Assembly (NCBI GenBank): GCA_021299955.1
Contig: JAJTFQ010000012.1
Span: 43,512 to 81,872 of the forward strand
Reading direction: 5' to 3'
Source of the DNA: Chitinophagaceae bacterium
GTDB taxonomy: Bacteria; Bacteroidota; Bacteroidia; Chitinophagales; Chitinophagaceae
DNA: 38,361 bases
Shown: in pieces, positions 30,004-38,361 of the stretch
Numbering within the stretch: position 1 is the stretch's first letter
Layout of the letters: each line of letters starts with the position of its first letter
The notes under the pieces: model-generated
Told to the model about the DNA's origin: nothing
The model's database searches: none
Seen by the model: only the letters and a program-made list of their open reading frames with translations
Made by a program: the position numbers and the translations under genes

Positions 30004-31578
30004 TCAGGGTCTCCAACGAGGATCCCCGGATGTATTCCTGCCGGCAAACGTATTATCGATGATCTTGAACTGTCCGGTCGAAGGACTCTGCCAAAGTGCC
30101 GTTGACGCCTTGGTATAGGTAATGATGTTCGGGAAATCATTACCCGCAGATACATGATCAGATGTCCGGTAATTGTTGCTCGCATTGATCACGGTGGCGG
30201 CATTGCACCTGATACCCCGCACCGTGAAAGCACCATTGCTGTTCTTTCCGATCCCGAGAATGCAATTATTGATGGTGATCCCGTTGGTAACATTGTTCGA
30301 GGACCCGGTACTGTAGTCAACATAATAGGATGAACTGTTCCCCATAGGAGCCTGGTTGAACGTACAGTTCTCCATCAGCACAGATACCGAATTATTCCGG
30401 CTCGTAATGATGCGCTCCGCCCGATAGATGGTGCTGTTCGTGATCCGGATATTGTCCGCCTTGCTCGTCGCAACATCGATGTTGAAGATCCCATAATTCG
30501 AAATACTGTCCACTACACAGTTGTTCATCTCCAGGGAACCGATCAACACGGGCTTGGATTGAGAACGTAGCACGCCGCGGAAAATGCTGGCCGTGCAATT
30601 CTCAAACTTGATCTTACCGATGTTACAGGTGGTATTGATGTTGAATACATACTTGCTGGCATAATCACTGCCCAGCAGCGTCACATCGTTGAACACGATC
30701 GAATCGATCGTACTCCCGTCCGTAATGTTAAAATTCTGTGGCATGAAGATGGTCGGCTTATTGGGATTCAGCAGATCGTCACCCGCCATGAAAGTGACGG
30801 TTCTACTCAGATTCACCGCACTGTTGATCTCGTAACGTTCACCCCGCTTCAGCAGCACGATGCTCCCCGCCGGAATCTTGGGCACCGTATCCCTGAGGAT
30901 GTTGACATTACCTGAAATCCCACGGAGGTCGATGATCGAGCCACTCAGTGATGCCTTTGTCCGAAAATTCGCCCATCCCCTGACCGTGCTTCCACTATAC
31001 AGAAAAATGATGTAGTCGGTCGTGGACTTAAGACTCGAAACGACCCTGAATTTGTTGGTGACGTCCGCCGCCGTCAGGTTGACCGTCGCCACCACAGAAC
31101 TGTCGGAAGCCAACAGGATCTTTACCTGACTGACGGCATCTCCGCTGGACGTCCAGCTCACTTTCACCGAGTTATCATTGATCTCACTCACCGTCGGGAT
31201 ATTCAAGATACTGGGGAACCTCGCCGTGCGGATCTGACCCAGCTCAGCAAATTTGGAACTCCTGGAAGTATCCTGGGCATTCGCCCGTACACGAACCTGG
31301 TACAATTTCTCCCATTGCAGATTCTGGAAGATGAACGTACTGGAGTCCACTTTGGCACGAGCGGTGACCGTACGGAAACTGTCCACACTGATCTCGGCCG
31401 TATAAGAGGCTGATCCCGTGATCGGCTGCCAGGACGCCTTCACCCAGTTACCATTGGATTCCAGCGCATCCTTGACCACCGGCCTGAATAAACGTGGGGC
31501 CTCTCCCAGATCATCCACCTTTGTACAGGACGCCATGACCGATATCAGCAGTATGGCTATGAAGTATTGCTTTTTCAT
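30004..31578 (-). CDS. DUF4957/DUF5123-like lipoprotein with Fn3-type N-terminal modules
   Basis: Lipobox ISVMASC. Two Fn3-like blocks, then a beta-helix-like C-terminus (INSAVNLSRTVTFMAGDDLLNPNKPTIFMP...NITDGSTIDSIVFNDVTLLGSDYASKYVFNI). Adjacent to SusCD and pectinolytic enzymes, as is usual for DUF5123 proteins. Confidence 0.8.
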   Translation of the reverse strand: MKKQYFIAILLISVMASCTKVDDLGEAPRLFRPVVKDALESNGNWVKASWQPITGSASYTAEISVDSFRTVTARAKVDSSTFIFQNLQWEKLYQVRVRANAQDTSRSSKFAELGQIRTARFPSILNIPTVSEINDNSVKVSWTSSGDAVSQVKILLASDSSVVATVNLTAADVTNKFRVVSSLKSTTDYIIFLYSGSTVRGWANFRTKASLSGSIIDLRGISGNVNILRDTVPKIPAGSIVLLKRGERYEINSAVNLSRTVTFMAGDDLLNPNKPTIFMPQNFNITDGSTIDSIVFNDVTLLGSDYASKYVFNINTTCNIGKIKFENCTASIFRGVLRSQSKPVLIGSLEMNNCVVDSISNYGIFNIDVATSKADNIRITNSTIYRAERIITSRNNSVSVLMENCTFNQAPMGNSSSYYVDYSTGSSNNVTNGITINNCILGIGKNSNGAFTVRGIRCNAATVINASNNYRTSDHVSAGNDFPNIITYTKASTALWQSPSTGQFKIIDNTFAGRNTSGDPRWRP

Positions 31579-31609
31579 TGCAGTGATTTTTTAATCTTGA
31601 TCGTTTATA

Positions 31610-33439
31610 TCAATAGCCATACTGGTTCTGTAGCACACCCAGACTGCTGGAAATAACCGAATTGTGCAGGGGAAGAATGTAGCGAAGCGGGGTCGCGCCT
31701 GTGTTGTCCGCATATCCCCTCCACTGCCTCAGGACATAATCCGCCGGCCCGTTCGTGGTGGTATTGAACATCGACCGGGTCCAGGAAACCCGCAGAAACC
31801 CGTCCGGATTGCTGCCGATCGTAGGCACATCCTTCACGGGTGGTTCCACGGCCGGACGAGTGTATCTGTTCAGCCAGTTGATCGTGCCATCCGCATTTCG
31901 CTTGTAGTACATATAATCCGGAAGGTTGGCATACGCCCCCGTACCCTGCGTCCCATTGATGCCCATCTGTATGAGCGCATTGCGTGTCTCGGCCACCTTT
32001 TTACCGAAGATGTTCCACCGGGCCAGATCGTATTTCCGAAGGCATTCTCCACCAAATTCCCAGGCACGTTCGTTAACGATCGCGTCGAAAAAGGTCTGCG
32101 GACTGGCACCAACGGTGTTCAGATATCCTTCGACCTGTATCGGCCAGGCACTGCTCGGGAAGGCACGCTGACGCACCTTACGCAAGGCGTCTTTGGCCGT
32201 CGCATTCGGACCATTCAATTCATTCTCACTTTCCGCCAGTAACAGAAGCACATCCGCATAGCGCATGACGGGCCAGTTGATGCCCGTTCCCTTGGCCGAA
32301 GCCGAACCCAGCGGAGATGGCACCAGCATCCGGTTCCACTTGCCCGGAGCGATAGATGCTGTCCCGGCCGGCTGCTGGACCAGGTCCTTGTCGAAATAGA
32401 TCAGAAAACAGGTGACCGGCAGACGCCTGTCCATCGTATCGAATGAATGATAGTAGGTCATCGGAAAAGAGAGATAGTTGGAACCACTGCCGTAAGGATG
32501 CGTTCCTGCATCCACCCTGACACCATTGTTCCAGGCCACATCCCCGAAACCGGGATGAAAAGCCACTTCATAAAGTACATCGCTGTTTACCGGCTTGATG
32601 TACTTGTTCTGATTCATGAACACCGTCGCATAATCCGGCAGCGCCCTCGGCTTCAACTGCACCAGTTTCTTGGCATAAGTATTCGCAATCTGCACATACT
32701 CTTTATAATCCGATTTACGAGCCATCTTCATATCCGACTGCAGCCAGTAACCGGCGCGCATCATCGACAACCGTGCAATGAACCCCATCACGAACTCCCG
32801 ATTGATGCGCTCAATGCCGAAATCCAATTCATCCGCCCAGGACATCTTCGGCTCGATCTCCATCAAATCCTTGATCAGGAACGTAAGCACACTGTCACGG
32901 CCCATGCGCGGTAGATAAAAATCCTCTCCGGCACGTGAAGGCGTCGACTTGAACGGGACATCGCCCCAGTGATTCATGAGCCAGTAGTACCAGAGCGCGC
33001 GCAGTGCCCGGACCTCGCCGAGCAGGTTGTTCATCACCCTACTGTCCGGTTGATTCTTAAGTCCGACTTCAAGCAGTCCCTTTTCACATTCATTGGCCCG
33101 GTTGATGGCATTGTAACCGTTGTTCCACACCGTCAGCAGATCTGAATTCGTGGGCGTGGTCTCGAACGACCAGATATCGCGACGTGAGTTATCGGGCGAT
33201 GCACCCACACCACCGACCTCGACATCCGTGTTACCCGCGAAATTGTTCGATAACCGGGAGGTATATGCGTCCTGATTGAACAACGCATAAACGCTGTTCA
33301 CCGCCTTCTTGGCGTCCGCCTCGCTGGCAAAAACATACTCGGGCGTGAAATTGGATGGCGAATCCGCCGTCAGGAACTTCTGGCAGGAAGTAAGGCCACC
33401 GATGATGATGAAGGCCAGTATGATCTGTATTCTGTTCAT
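31610..33439 (-). CDS. RagB/SusD family nutrient-uptake outer membrane lipoprotein
   Basis: Lipobox IIGGLTSC, YVFASEADAKKAVNSVYALF, LLGEVRALRALWYYWLMNHWGDVPF, MRYADVLLLLAESENELNG, NERAWEFGGECLRKYDLARWN. Confidence 0.96.
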   Translation of the reverse strand: MNRIQIILAFIIIGGLTSCQKFLTADSPSNFTPEYVFASEADAKKAVNSVYALFNQDAYTSRLSNNFAGNTDVEVGGVGASPDNSRRDIWSFETTPTNSDLLTVWNNGYNAINRANECEKGLLEVGLKNQPDSRVMNNLLGEVRALRALWYYWLMNHWGDVPFKSTPSRAGEDFYLPRMGRDSVLTFLIKDLMEIEPKMSWADELDFGIERINREFVMGFIARLSMMRAGYWLQSDMKMARKSDYKEYVQIANTYAKKLVQLKPRALPDYATVFMNQNKYIKPVNSDVLYEVAFHPGFGDVAWNNGVRVDAGTHPYGSGSNYLSFPMTYYHSFDTMDRRLPVTCFLIYFDKDLVQQPAGTASIAPGKWNRMLVPSPLGSASAKGTGINWPVMRYADVLLLLAESENELNGPNATAKDALRKVRQRAFPSSAWPIQVEGYLNTVGASPQTFFDAIVNERAWEFGGECLRKYDLARWNIFGKKVAETRNALIQMGINGTQGTGAYANLPDYMYYKRNADGTINWLNRYTRPAVEPPVKDVPTIGSNPDGFLRVSWTRSMFNTTTNGPADYVLRQWRGYADNTGATPLRYILPLHNSVISSSLGVLQNQYGY

Positions 33440-33468
33440 GGCTGATGCGTTTGAATGATCTTTTTCGG

Positions 33469-36400
33469 TTAGAAACTAACGTTGATGCCTACCGTGTAAT
33501 TCCGGCTCTTCGGATAGGCTGAATAGTCGACACCCGGGGTCAACTGCGCATATCCGTCGCTGCGGGTGGAGCTGACCTCCGGATCGTAGCCCGAATAGTT
33601 CGTCCACAGGAAGGCATTGTACACCGTGGCATAGACCCTGAATTTCGTCATCCGCATGTTGGTAATGAGCTTGCCGGGCAGGGAATATCCAAGCGTCAGT
33701 GTGTTCAGCCGCAGGAAAGAACCATCCTCCACCGCCCATGAATGGAAGACAGGCGATGCCGTACCGAAAGAGAAGGGCGACCAGATCTGCGGATTTGGAT
33801 TGAGCTTGTCCAGGGCAGCCAGATCCGTCACCAGGTTACCGGAACCATCTATATAACGGTAACGGCTATCCGAATTGACCGTGTTCAGCATGTTTCCATA
33901 AGTGGTTCGATAGAATTGATTGAATGAAATACTGCCCGAATTATAGATATCATTGCCGATCACCCAGTTGAAATTCGCACTCAGGTCGAAATTCCCATAA
34001 AGCGCATTGATACCGAAACCTCCCGTATGCTTCGGCAGCGCACTGCCTATCACCTGACGATCCGCCGCAGTGATCACTCCGTCTCCATTCAAGTCCTTTA
34101 ATTTCATGACGCCCGGCCGTACACCGATACCGCCCAGGAAAGATCCGACATTGGCCACACCGGGCTTGAGCGTATACACCCGTGTCACCGGATTATACGA
34201 CTGAAAGTCGTTGGACGTGTACATGCCGTCGGTTACATAGCCATACATCAGACCAATGGTCTGACCCACGAATACCCGATAGTCATCCTGCGATTTCAGG
34301 TCCGTACCCGCCCAGTTCGAACTGAACGGCTTCTCATTCACGCCATCCAGCTTATCGATCTTCGACTTATTGATGCCGATATTGAACGTTGTGTTCAACT
34401 GAAATTTTTTCGCCTGCACCAGCGTGGCATTCAATGACAACTCGATACCGCGGTTGGAGGTCTGTCCGATATTCCGCTGCTGCTTCGAAAATCCGGTCAC
34501 CTGCGGAATGTCAGACTCTACCAGCAGATCCTTCGTCGTATTCCAGTAAGCATCCAGGGTACCGGACAATCGCTGTTTGAAGAGCGTGAAGTCAATACCT
34601 GTATTTCGCGTGACAGTGGTTTCCCAACGGATATCCGGATTCGGCAGTAAAGATGACGCATAACCATAATATGGCTGCGCTACATCTCCAAATCCGATCG
34701 GACGATTGTCGGTCGGCGCAAACTGGATCCTCCACAGGTCATTGCTGATCCGGTTGTTACCGGCCTGACCATAACTCACCCTGAATTTCAGATCGTCCAC
34801 GAAACTGACACCCTGCATGAAATCCTCCTGTGAAACCCGCCAGGCCAGGGCAGCAGCCGGAAAATATCCCCACTGATTGCCGGGAGCGAACTTCGTAGAA
34901 CCATCCGCACGCAAGGTCATCGTCAACAGATACCTCGAATCAAACTGATAATTCACCCGCCCGAAGAAGGAGGCGATCCGCTCCCCGGCAAAGACCGTCG
35001 TCGTATGACGATCCTGGGTGCCCAGCGTCATGTTGGCGAACATCTTCTCCGGTTCGATATTCTCCGCAAAGAATTTCGCCCGGTTGAATTCGGAAAAACC
35101 ACGGTTCAGCATGTTCAGCTCCTGACCACCCAGGATCGTGAAATCATGCTTCCCGACCGACTTACGATAGTTGAGCGTATTCGTCCAGCGATATCCATTT
35201 GAATTCGATTGCGTGATCTCACCCAGGGGTAGGTTGCCGCCCACATTGCGCGACTCACCCGTCAGCGGACCATAATATCTTTTCTGCTGGCCCACACCCA
35301 GGTCCAGACCAAATTCTGAACGATAGGTCAATCCCTTCGTGATGTTCCAGGAAGCCGCAAAGTTCATGTTCAACGTACCATTCACCCGCTTGCGGTAATC
35401 CTGGGCGATCAGCTTGGAAGGATTGATCAGACTTTTCAGGAACTGCTCGTAATCATCATCCGTACCCGTCGGATCCAGTGTGATCACATCCGCCAGGCCA
35501 TTCACCGGCCGCGTGGTGATCGCATCGCCGATCCTGAAACTGGAACTGCCCGATGATCCGGCACCATCCACTACCGTGTGCACAAATCGGGTGGCATAAT
35601 CCAGCTTGATCTTCGATGATACATCATGCGTCAACTTGAAATTGAGATAGTTCCGCATGAAACCGGAAGCCTGGATCAGGCCCTCGTCGGTGTTGTTCGT
35701 GGCACTGAGACTGAACTTCGTCTTGGCCGTACCCCCCGTTACACTGACATTGTGCTGCTGGGAAAAAGCCGGATCTCCGAACAACTCCTGCTGCCAATCG
35801 GTTCCCCGCTGATACTTGTACAGCTCCAGATCCTCGAAGACACCGAAATACTTGCTGAAATTATCAACATCGGCCTGACTGCGCAGCCGCGCATACTCGT
35901 AGTTGGACAGCACAAACTCATAAGGGGAAAGCACTTCGAGCTTGCGCGGCAGCGTTCTGGCCGTACCAAAAGAATTAAACGCAACCGTCGTCTTCCCGGC
36001 CTTCGCAGTCTTAGTGGTGATGATCACCACCCCGTTCGCACCCCGGGCACCATAGATCGCAGACGTGGCCGCGTCTTTCAGGATATCGATCGTGGCAATG
36101 TCCGCCGGCGCAATATCATTGATGCTGTTGACCGGAAAACCATCCACAATGTACAAAGGAGAATTGTCCTGTGTGACCGATCCGCCACCGCGCACCCTGA
36201 TCACAACCTGTGCGCCCGGAGCGCCATCCACCGTCGTCACCTGAACACCGGGTAAGCGGCCTGTAATGGCCTCCGCAGCACTCGACACCGGGATCTTCGA
36301 TAGTTCCGAGGCACCGATGGAAGACACCGTTCCCGTCAGATCCTTACGCTTGATGGAACCATATCCAATCACGACCACATCATCCAGGGCCGCAACCTCC

Positions 36401-36687
36401 TTCTCCAGACTCACGACAAGTTCCGAACGGCCATCCGCCTTGACGTTCTGGGACTTATATCCGGAGATCGAAAAAACCAGCGTCACCGCTGAACGTCCAT
36501 CCACCGGGATCGAAAACGATCCGGAAGCATCCGTGGTGACACCACGCTGAACTCCACTCACCGTCACACTCACCGATGGCAAGGCAAGGCCTTCTTCATC
36601 CGTCACCCGGCCCTTGATCTGCCGCGCCTGTGCGTGAACCTGCATGCCGGATAAGAACAGCATGACCGAAAAAATGAACCCTCTCAT
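33469..36687 (-). CDS. SusC/RagA family TonB-linked outer membrane protein
   Basis: Signal peptide, IKGRVTDEEGLALPSVSVTVSG, LDDVVVIGYGSIKRKDLTGTVSSI, LYIVDGFPVNSINDIAPADIATIDILKDAATSAIYGARGANGVVIITT, C-terminal YTVGINVSF. Confidence 0.97.
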   Translation of the reverse strand: MRGFIFSVMLFLSGMQVHAQARQIKGRVTDEEGLALPSVSVTVSGVQRGVTTDASGSFSIPVDGRSAVTLVFSISGYKSQNVKADGRSELVVSLEKEVAALDDVVVIGYGSIKRKDLTGTVSSIGASELSKIPVSSAAEAITGRLPGVQVTTVDGAPGAQVVIRVRGGGSVTQDNSPLYIVDGFPVNSINDIAPADIATIDILKDAATSAIYGARGANGVVIITTKTAKAGKTTVAFNSFGTARTLPRKLEVLSPYEFVLSNYEYARLRSQADVDNFSKYFGVFEDLELYKYQRGTDWQQELFGDPAFSQQHNVSVTGGTAKTKFSLSATNNTDEGLIQASGFMRNYLNFKLTHDVSSKIKLDYATRFVHTVVDGAGSSGSSSFRIGDAITTRPVNGLADVITLDPTGTDDDYEQFLKSLINPSKLIAQDYRKRVNGTLNMNFAASWNITKGLTYRSEFGLDLGVGQQKRYYGPLTGESRNVGGNLPLGEITQSNSNGYRWTNTLNYRKSVGKHDFTILGGQELNMLNRGFSEFNRAKFFAENIEPEKMFANMTLGTQDRHTTTVFAGERIASFFGRVNYQFDSRYLLTMTLRADGSTKFAPGNQWGYFPAAALAWRVSQEDFMQGVSFVDDLKFRVSYGQAGNNRISNDLWRIQFAPTDNRPIGFGDVAQPYYGYASSLLPNPDIRWETTVTRNTGIDFTLFKQRLSGTLDAYWNTTKDLLVESDIPQVTGFSKQQRNIGQTSNRGIELSLNATLVQAKKFQLNTTFNIGINKSKIDKLDGVNEKPFSSNWAGTDLKSQDDYRVFVGQTIGLMYGYVTDGMYTSNDFQSYNPVTRVYTLKPGVANVGSFLGGIGVRPGVMKLKDLNGDGVITAADRQVIGSALPKHTGGFGINALYGNFDLSANFNWVIGNDIYNSGSISFNQFYRTTYGNMLNTVNSDSRYRYIDGSGNLVTDLAALDKLNPNPQIWSPFSFGTASPVFHSWAVEDGSFLRLNTLTLGYSLPGKLITNMRMTKFRVYATVYNAFLWTNYSGYDPEVSSTRSDGYAQLTPGVDYSAYPKSRNYTVGINVSF

Positions 36688-36874
36688 ATATGTTGCATTA
36701 AAGGTTTATGACGGACATACGAACCATTCCGCGCAGGCCCGCCAGGACGAAATGATATCGCCCCGGAAAAAATGGGGAGTTTTTGTGTCAGATATGTGTG
36801 AACCGACGGCGAAGGACAGCGGAGACGATATGGTGTCTTGTACGATTCAGGTAAATGCGGTCGGTTCATATGGA

Positions 36875-36900
36875 TACTGCTGGCAAAAACAGCATCGACA
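36875..36900. repeat. Imperfect direct repeat copy 1 with internal dyad TGCTG-N7-CAGCA
   Basis: TACTGCTGGCAAAAACAGCATCGACA; compare copy 2 at 37057-37085. Confidence 0.5.
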
Positions 36901-37056
36901 ATGCTAATGTGTTTTGATCAATCATTGGAGGAAGCGAATGATTTTCTACGCAATCGTTCCCGAAAAGAGATCCGGCAATTCGAAATTAAAATATTGGTTA
37001 TCAATTTAATGAGCCATATAAAATGTAAACAATACCCCCATCTGACCAGGTTTGCG

Positions 37057-37085
37057 TATTGCTGGCATCGCCAACAGCATCGAAA
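37057..37085. repeat. Imperfect direct repeat copy 2 with internal dyad TGCTG-N10-CAGCA
   Basis: TATTGCTGGCATCGCCAACAGCATCGAAA; shares TAyTGCTGGCA...AACAGCATCGAmA with copy 1, differing by a 3-nt insertion. Confidence 0.5.
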
Positions 37086-37235
37086 TACAGATCCAGCCGG
37101 CAGACATAAAAACGAGTATCCATCCCTCTGATACCTGTTATTATGTAAATATTACACAAAGTATGTTCCCATTGGGTTACCTTTTCCGGTTGGATGAATT
37201 AACCTTGACAGTTCTTTTCAAATCAATCAACCTGA

Positions 37236-37664
37236 ATGACCATGCAGAAAACACGCAAGATCACTTTCTCACTGCCCGCGGAAATCGTTGCAGATGCAAC
37301 TTCCGGCCTGCTGCTCGGCGAATTCAATAACTGGAACAAGGAACAGGGCTTCAGCCTGAAAAAATCCAAGGACGGTTCCATGAAAACGTCTGTTGAACTC
37401 GAAGCAGGCAAATCATATGAGTACCGTTACCTGCTGGACGAAGGTCGCTGGGTAAATGACCTGAATGCCACTGCATACGCTGAAGTAAGCAGCCTCGGGG
37501 TGCTCAACTGCGTAGTGAATGTACCCGCAGAAGTGGTGGCAGAAACCAAGCCCGCTAAAAAAACCACAGAAAAAAAGGCAAAGACTGAAAAAGTAATTGC
37601 TCCGGAAAAATCCGAAGCGAAGCCGGCAGCAAAGCGTACCACGGCAAAGAAAACCTCGAAATAA
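37236..37664 (+). CDS. Isoamylase-N/CBM48-like (AMPK glycogen-binding-like) domain protein with Lys/Ala-rich C-terminal tail
   Basis: KITFSLPAEIVADATSGLLLGEFNNWNKEQGFSLKKSKDGSMKTSVELEAGKSYEYRYLLDEGRWVNDLNA is an early-set CBM48 pattern. Tail: ETKPAKKTTEKKAKTEKVIAPEKSEAKPAAKRTTAKKTSK. Confidence 0.8.
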   Translation: MTMQKTRKITFSLPAEIVADATSGLLLGEFNNWNKEQGFSLKKSKDGSMKTSVELEAGKSYEYRYLLDEGRWVNDLNATAYAEVSSLGVLNCVVNVPAEVVAETKPAKKTTEKKAKTEKVIAPEKSEAKPAAKRTTAKKTSK

Positions 37665-37701
37665 GTCCTGACAGACCTATTTTCGCGGCAAAAACCATCG
37701 G

Positions 37702-38139
37702 ATGAGCATATCTGACAGACTTTTTCAACGCCGAAACGAAATCGCCGCAGCCAACCTGAAGGCAGGTAATGAGTTCCTTGCGTCAAACCGTGAAAACCCC
37801 GGGGTGACAGAACTACCCAGTGGACTCCAATACGAAGTGATCCACATGGGAGATGGACCAAAACCAGGCCCCGTCAGCAAAGTCACCTGCCACTACCATG
37901 GTACACTGATCGACGGCACCGTATTCGACAGCTCTGTAAAACGTGGCGTCCCCGCCACTTTCCCACTAAATGCCGTGATCAAAGGATGGACCGAAGGCCT
38001 TCAGCTGATGCCGTCCGGCAGCAAGTGGAGGTTCTTCATCCCGCCATACCTCGGTTATGGCGAAAGACAGGTCAGCGCACAGATCGGACCCAATGCAACC
38101 CTGGTGTTCGATGTCGAGTTGTTGTCCTTCACCAACTAA
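37702..38139 (+). CDS. FKBP-type peptidyl-prolyl cis-trans isomerase
   Basis: LPSGLQYEVIHMGDGPKPGPVSKVTCHYHGTLIDGTVFDSSVKRG, FPLNAVIKGWTEGLQLMPSGSKWRFFIPPYLGYGER, LVFDVELLS; canonical FKBP signatures. No obvious signal peptide. Confidence 0.95.
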   Translation: MSISDRLFQRRNEIAAANLKAGNEFLASNRENPGVTELPSGLQYEVIHMGDGPKPGPVSKVTCHYHGTLIDGTVFDSSVKRGVPATFPLNAVIKGWTEGLQLMPSGSKWRFFIPPYLGYGERQVSAQIGPNATLVFDVELLSFTN

Positions 38140-38172
38140 TCTGCCTTAAGCAGACAGAATTACACACGATTG

Positions 38173-38203
38173 TTTGCCCCCTCATGTCCAATTGATGCCT
38201 TTG
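38173..38203 (+). promoter_or_regulatory. Bacteroidota-type sigma promoter (-33 TTTG / -7 TGCCTTTG)
   Basis: TTTG (38173-38176), 19-nt spacer, TGCCTTTG (38196-38203), one mismatch to TAnnTTTG. ATG follows at 38219. Confidence 0.5.
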
Positions 38204-38218
38204 TGCTAAATTGAGTAC

Positions 38219-38361
38219 ATGAACCAGTACCATGATCGCAGAGCATTTCTCGGCCTCACCGTCGGATTGCTCGGCACGGGATTGCTTTCCCATGCCATGC
38301 CGGCAAAGAAACAGAAAATGCAACTGGCGTTTTCCAGCATCGGCTGCCCCGACTGGCCACT
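38219..38361 (+). CDS. Sugar phosphate isomerase/epimerase (xylose isomerase-like TIM barrel), Tat leader; 3' truncated by window edge
   Basis: Not in the ORF track. Translation from 38219: MNQYHDRRAFLGLTVGLLGTGLLSHAMPAKKQKMQLAFSSIGCPDWP, a twin-arginine leader followed by the family-typical LAFSSIGCPDWP opening. Confidence 0.75.
   Translation, partial: MNQYHDRRAFLGLTVGLLGTGLLSHAMPAKKQKMQLAFSSIGCPDWP

Noticed and set aside
36759-36787. CCCC-GGAAAAAAT-GGGG hairpin followed by a T-run
   Set aside because: The stem is only 4 bp and no upstream plus-strand gene needs a terminator there.
36922-36945. AATCATT-N10-AATGATT inverted repeat followed by TTTCT
   Set aside because: Short AT-rich stem in an AT-rich region. 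It could arise by chance, and no transcript is known to need it.
36838-37131. 97-aa ORF in the intergenic region (also 36644-36907 and 37052-37330)
   Set aside because: Overlapping short frames with no recognisable domain. 37052-37330 overlaps the CBM48 gene out of frame. I treat the region as non-coding and possibly regulatory.
37178-37185. TACCTTTT as a -7 element for the CBM48 gene
   Set aside because: One mismatch, and no TTG/TTTG at the expected upstream spacing.
1-38361. CRISPR arrays, tRNA/rRNA genes, transposases, integrases, toxin-antitoxin pairs, known defence genes
   Set aside because: Looked for by eye and none seen. No regularly spaced repeats or mobile-element ORFs are apparent in the ORF track or intergenic DNA.

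Overview
The window is a typical Bacteroidota (probably Chitinophagaceae-like) chromosomal segment. It is densely coded and dominated by secreted or outer-membrane carbohydrate and peptide functions. Two SusC/SusD loci are visible. The first (11974-17816, +) is SusC-SusD-IPT/TIG lipoprotein with no adjoining depolymerase. The second (about 36687 down to 24426, -) is a pectin-type PUL: SusC, SusD, a DUF5123-like lipoprotein, and a very large secreted pectate lyase + pectin methylesterase whose T9SS-like C-terminus lies in a different frame. Other genes include an ABC ATPase plus an ABC permease/M1 aminopeptidase fusion, a penicillin-acylase-family gene with an apparent internal deletion and frameshift, a glycosyltransferase-like/SUMF1 pair, a DUF1080 (3-keto-disaccharide hydrolase) protein, an SGNH hydrolase, a stand-alone photolyase FAD-domain protein, a PqqB-like MBL protein, a BtuB-like TonB receptor, a Tat-exported M24 peptidase, two serine beta-lactamase-like hydrolases, a CBM48-like protein with a histone-H1-like Lys/Ala tail, an FKBP isomerase, and the truncated start of a Tat-exported sugar isomerase/epimerase. 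I see no rRNA, tRNA, CRISPR array or transposase. I do not see a clear novel multi-gene defence or mobile system. The items most worth a second look are the two broken secreted enzymes, the CBM48/Lys-Ala-tail protein, the glycosyltransferase-SUMF1 pair, the photolyase-domain/PqqB-like pair, and dyad repeats in the long intergenic region upstream of the pectin PUL.
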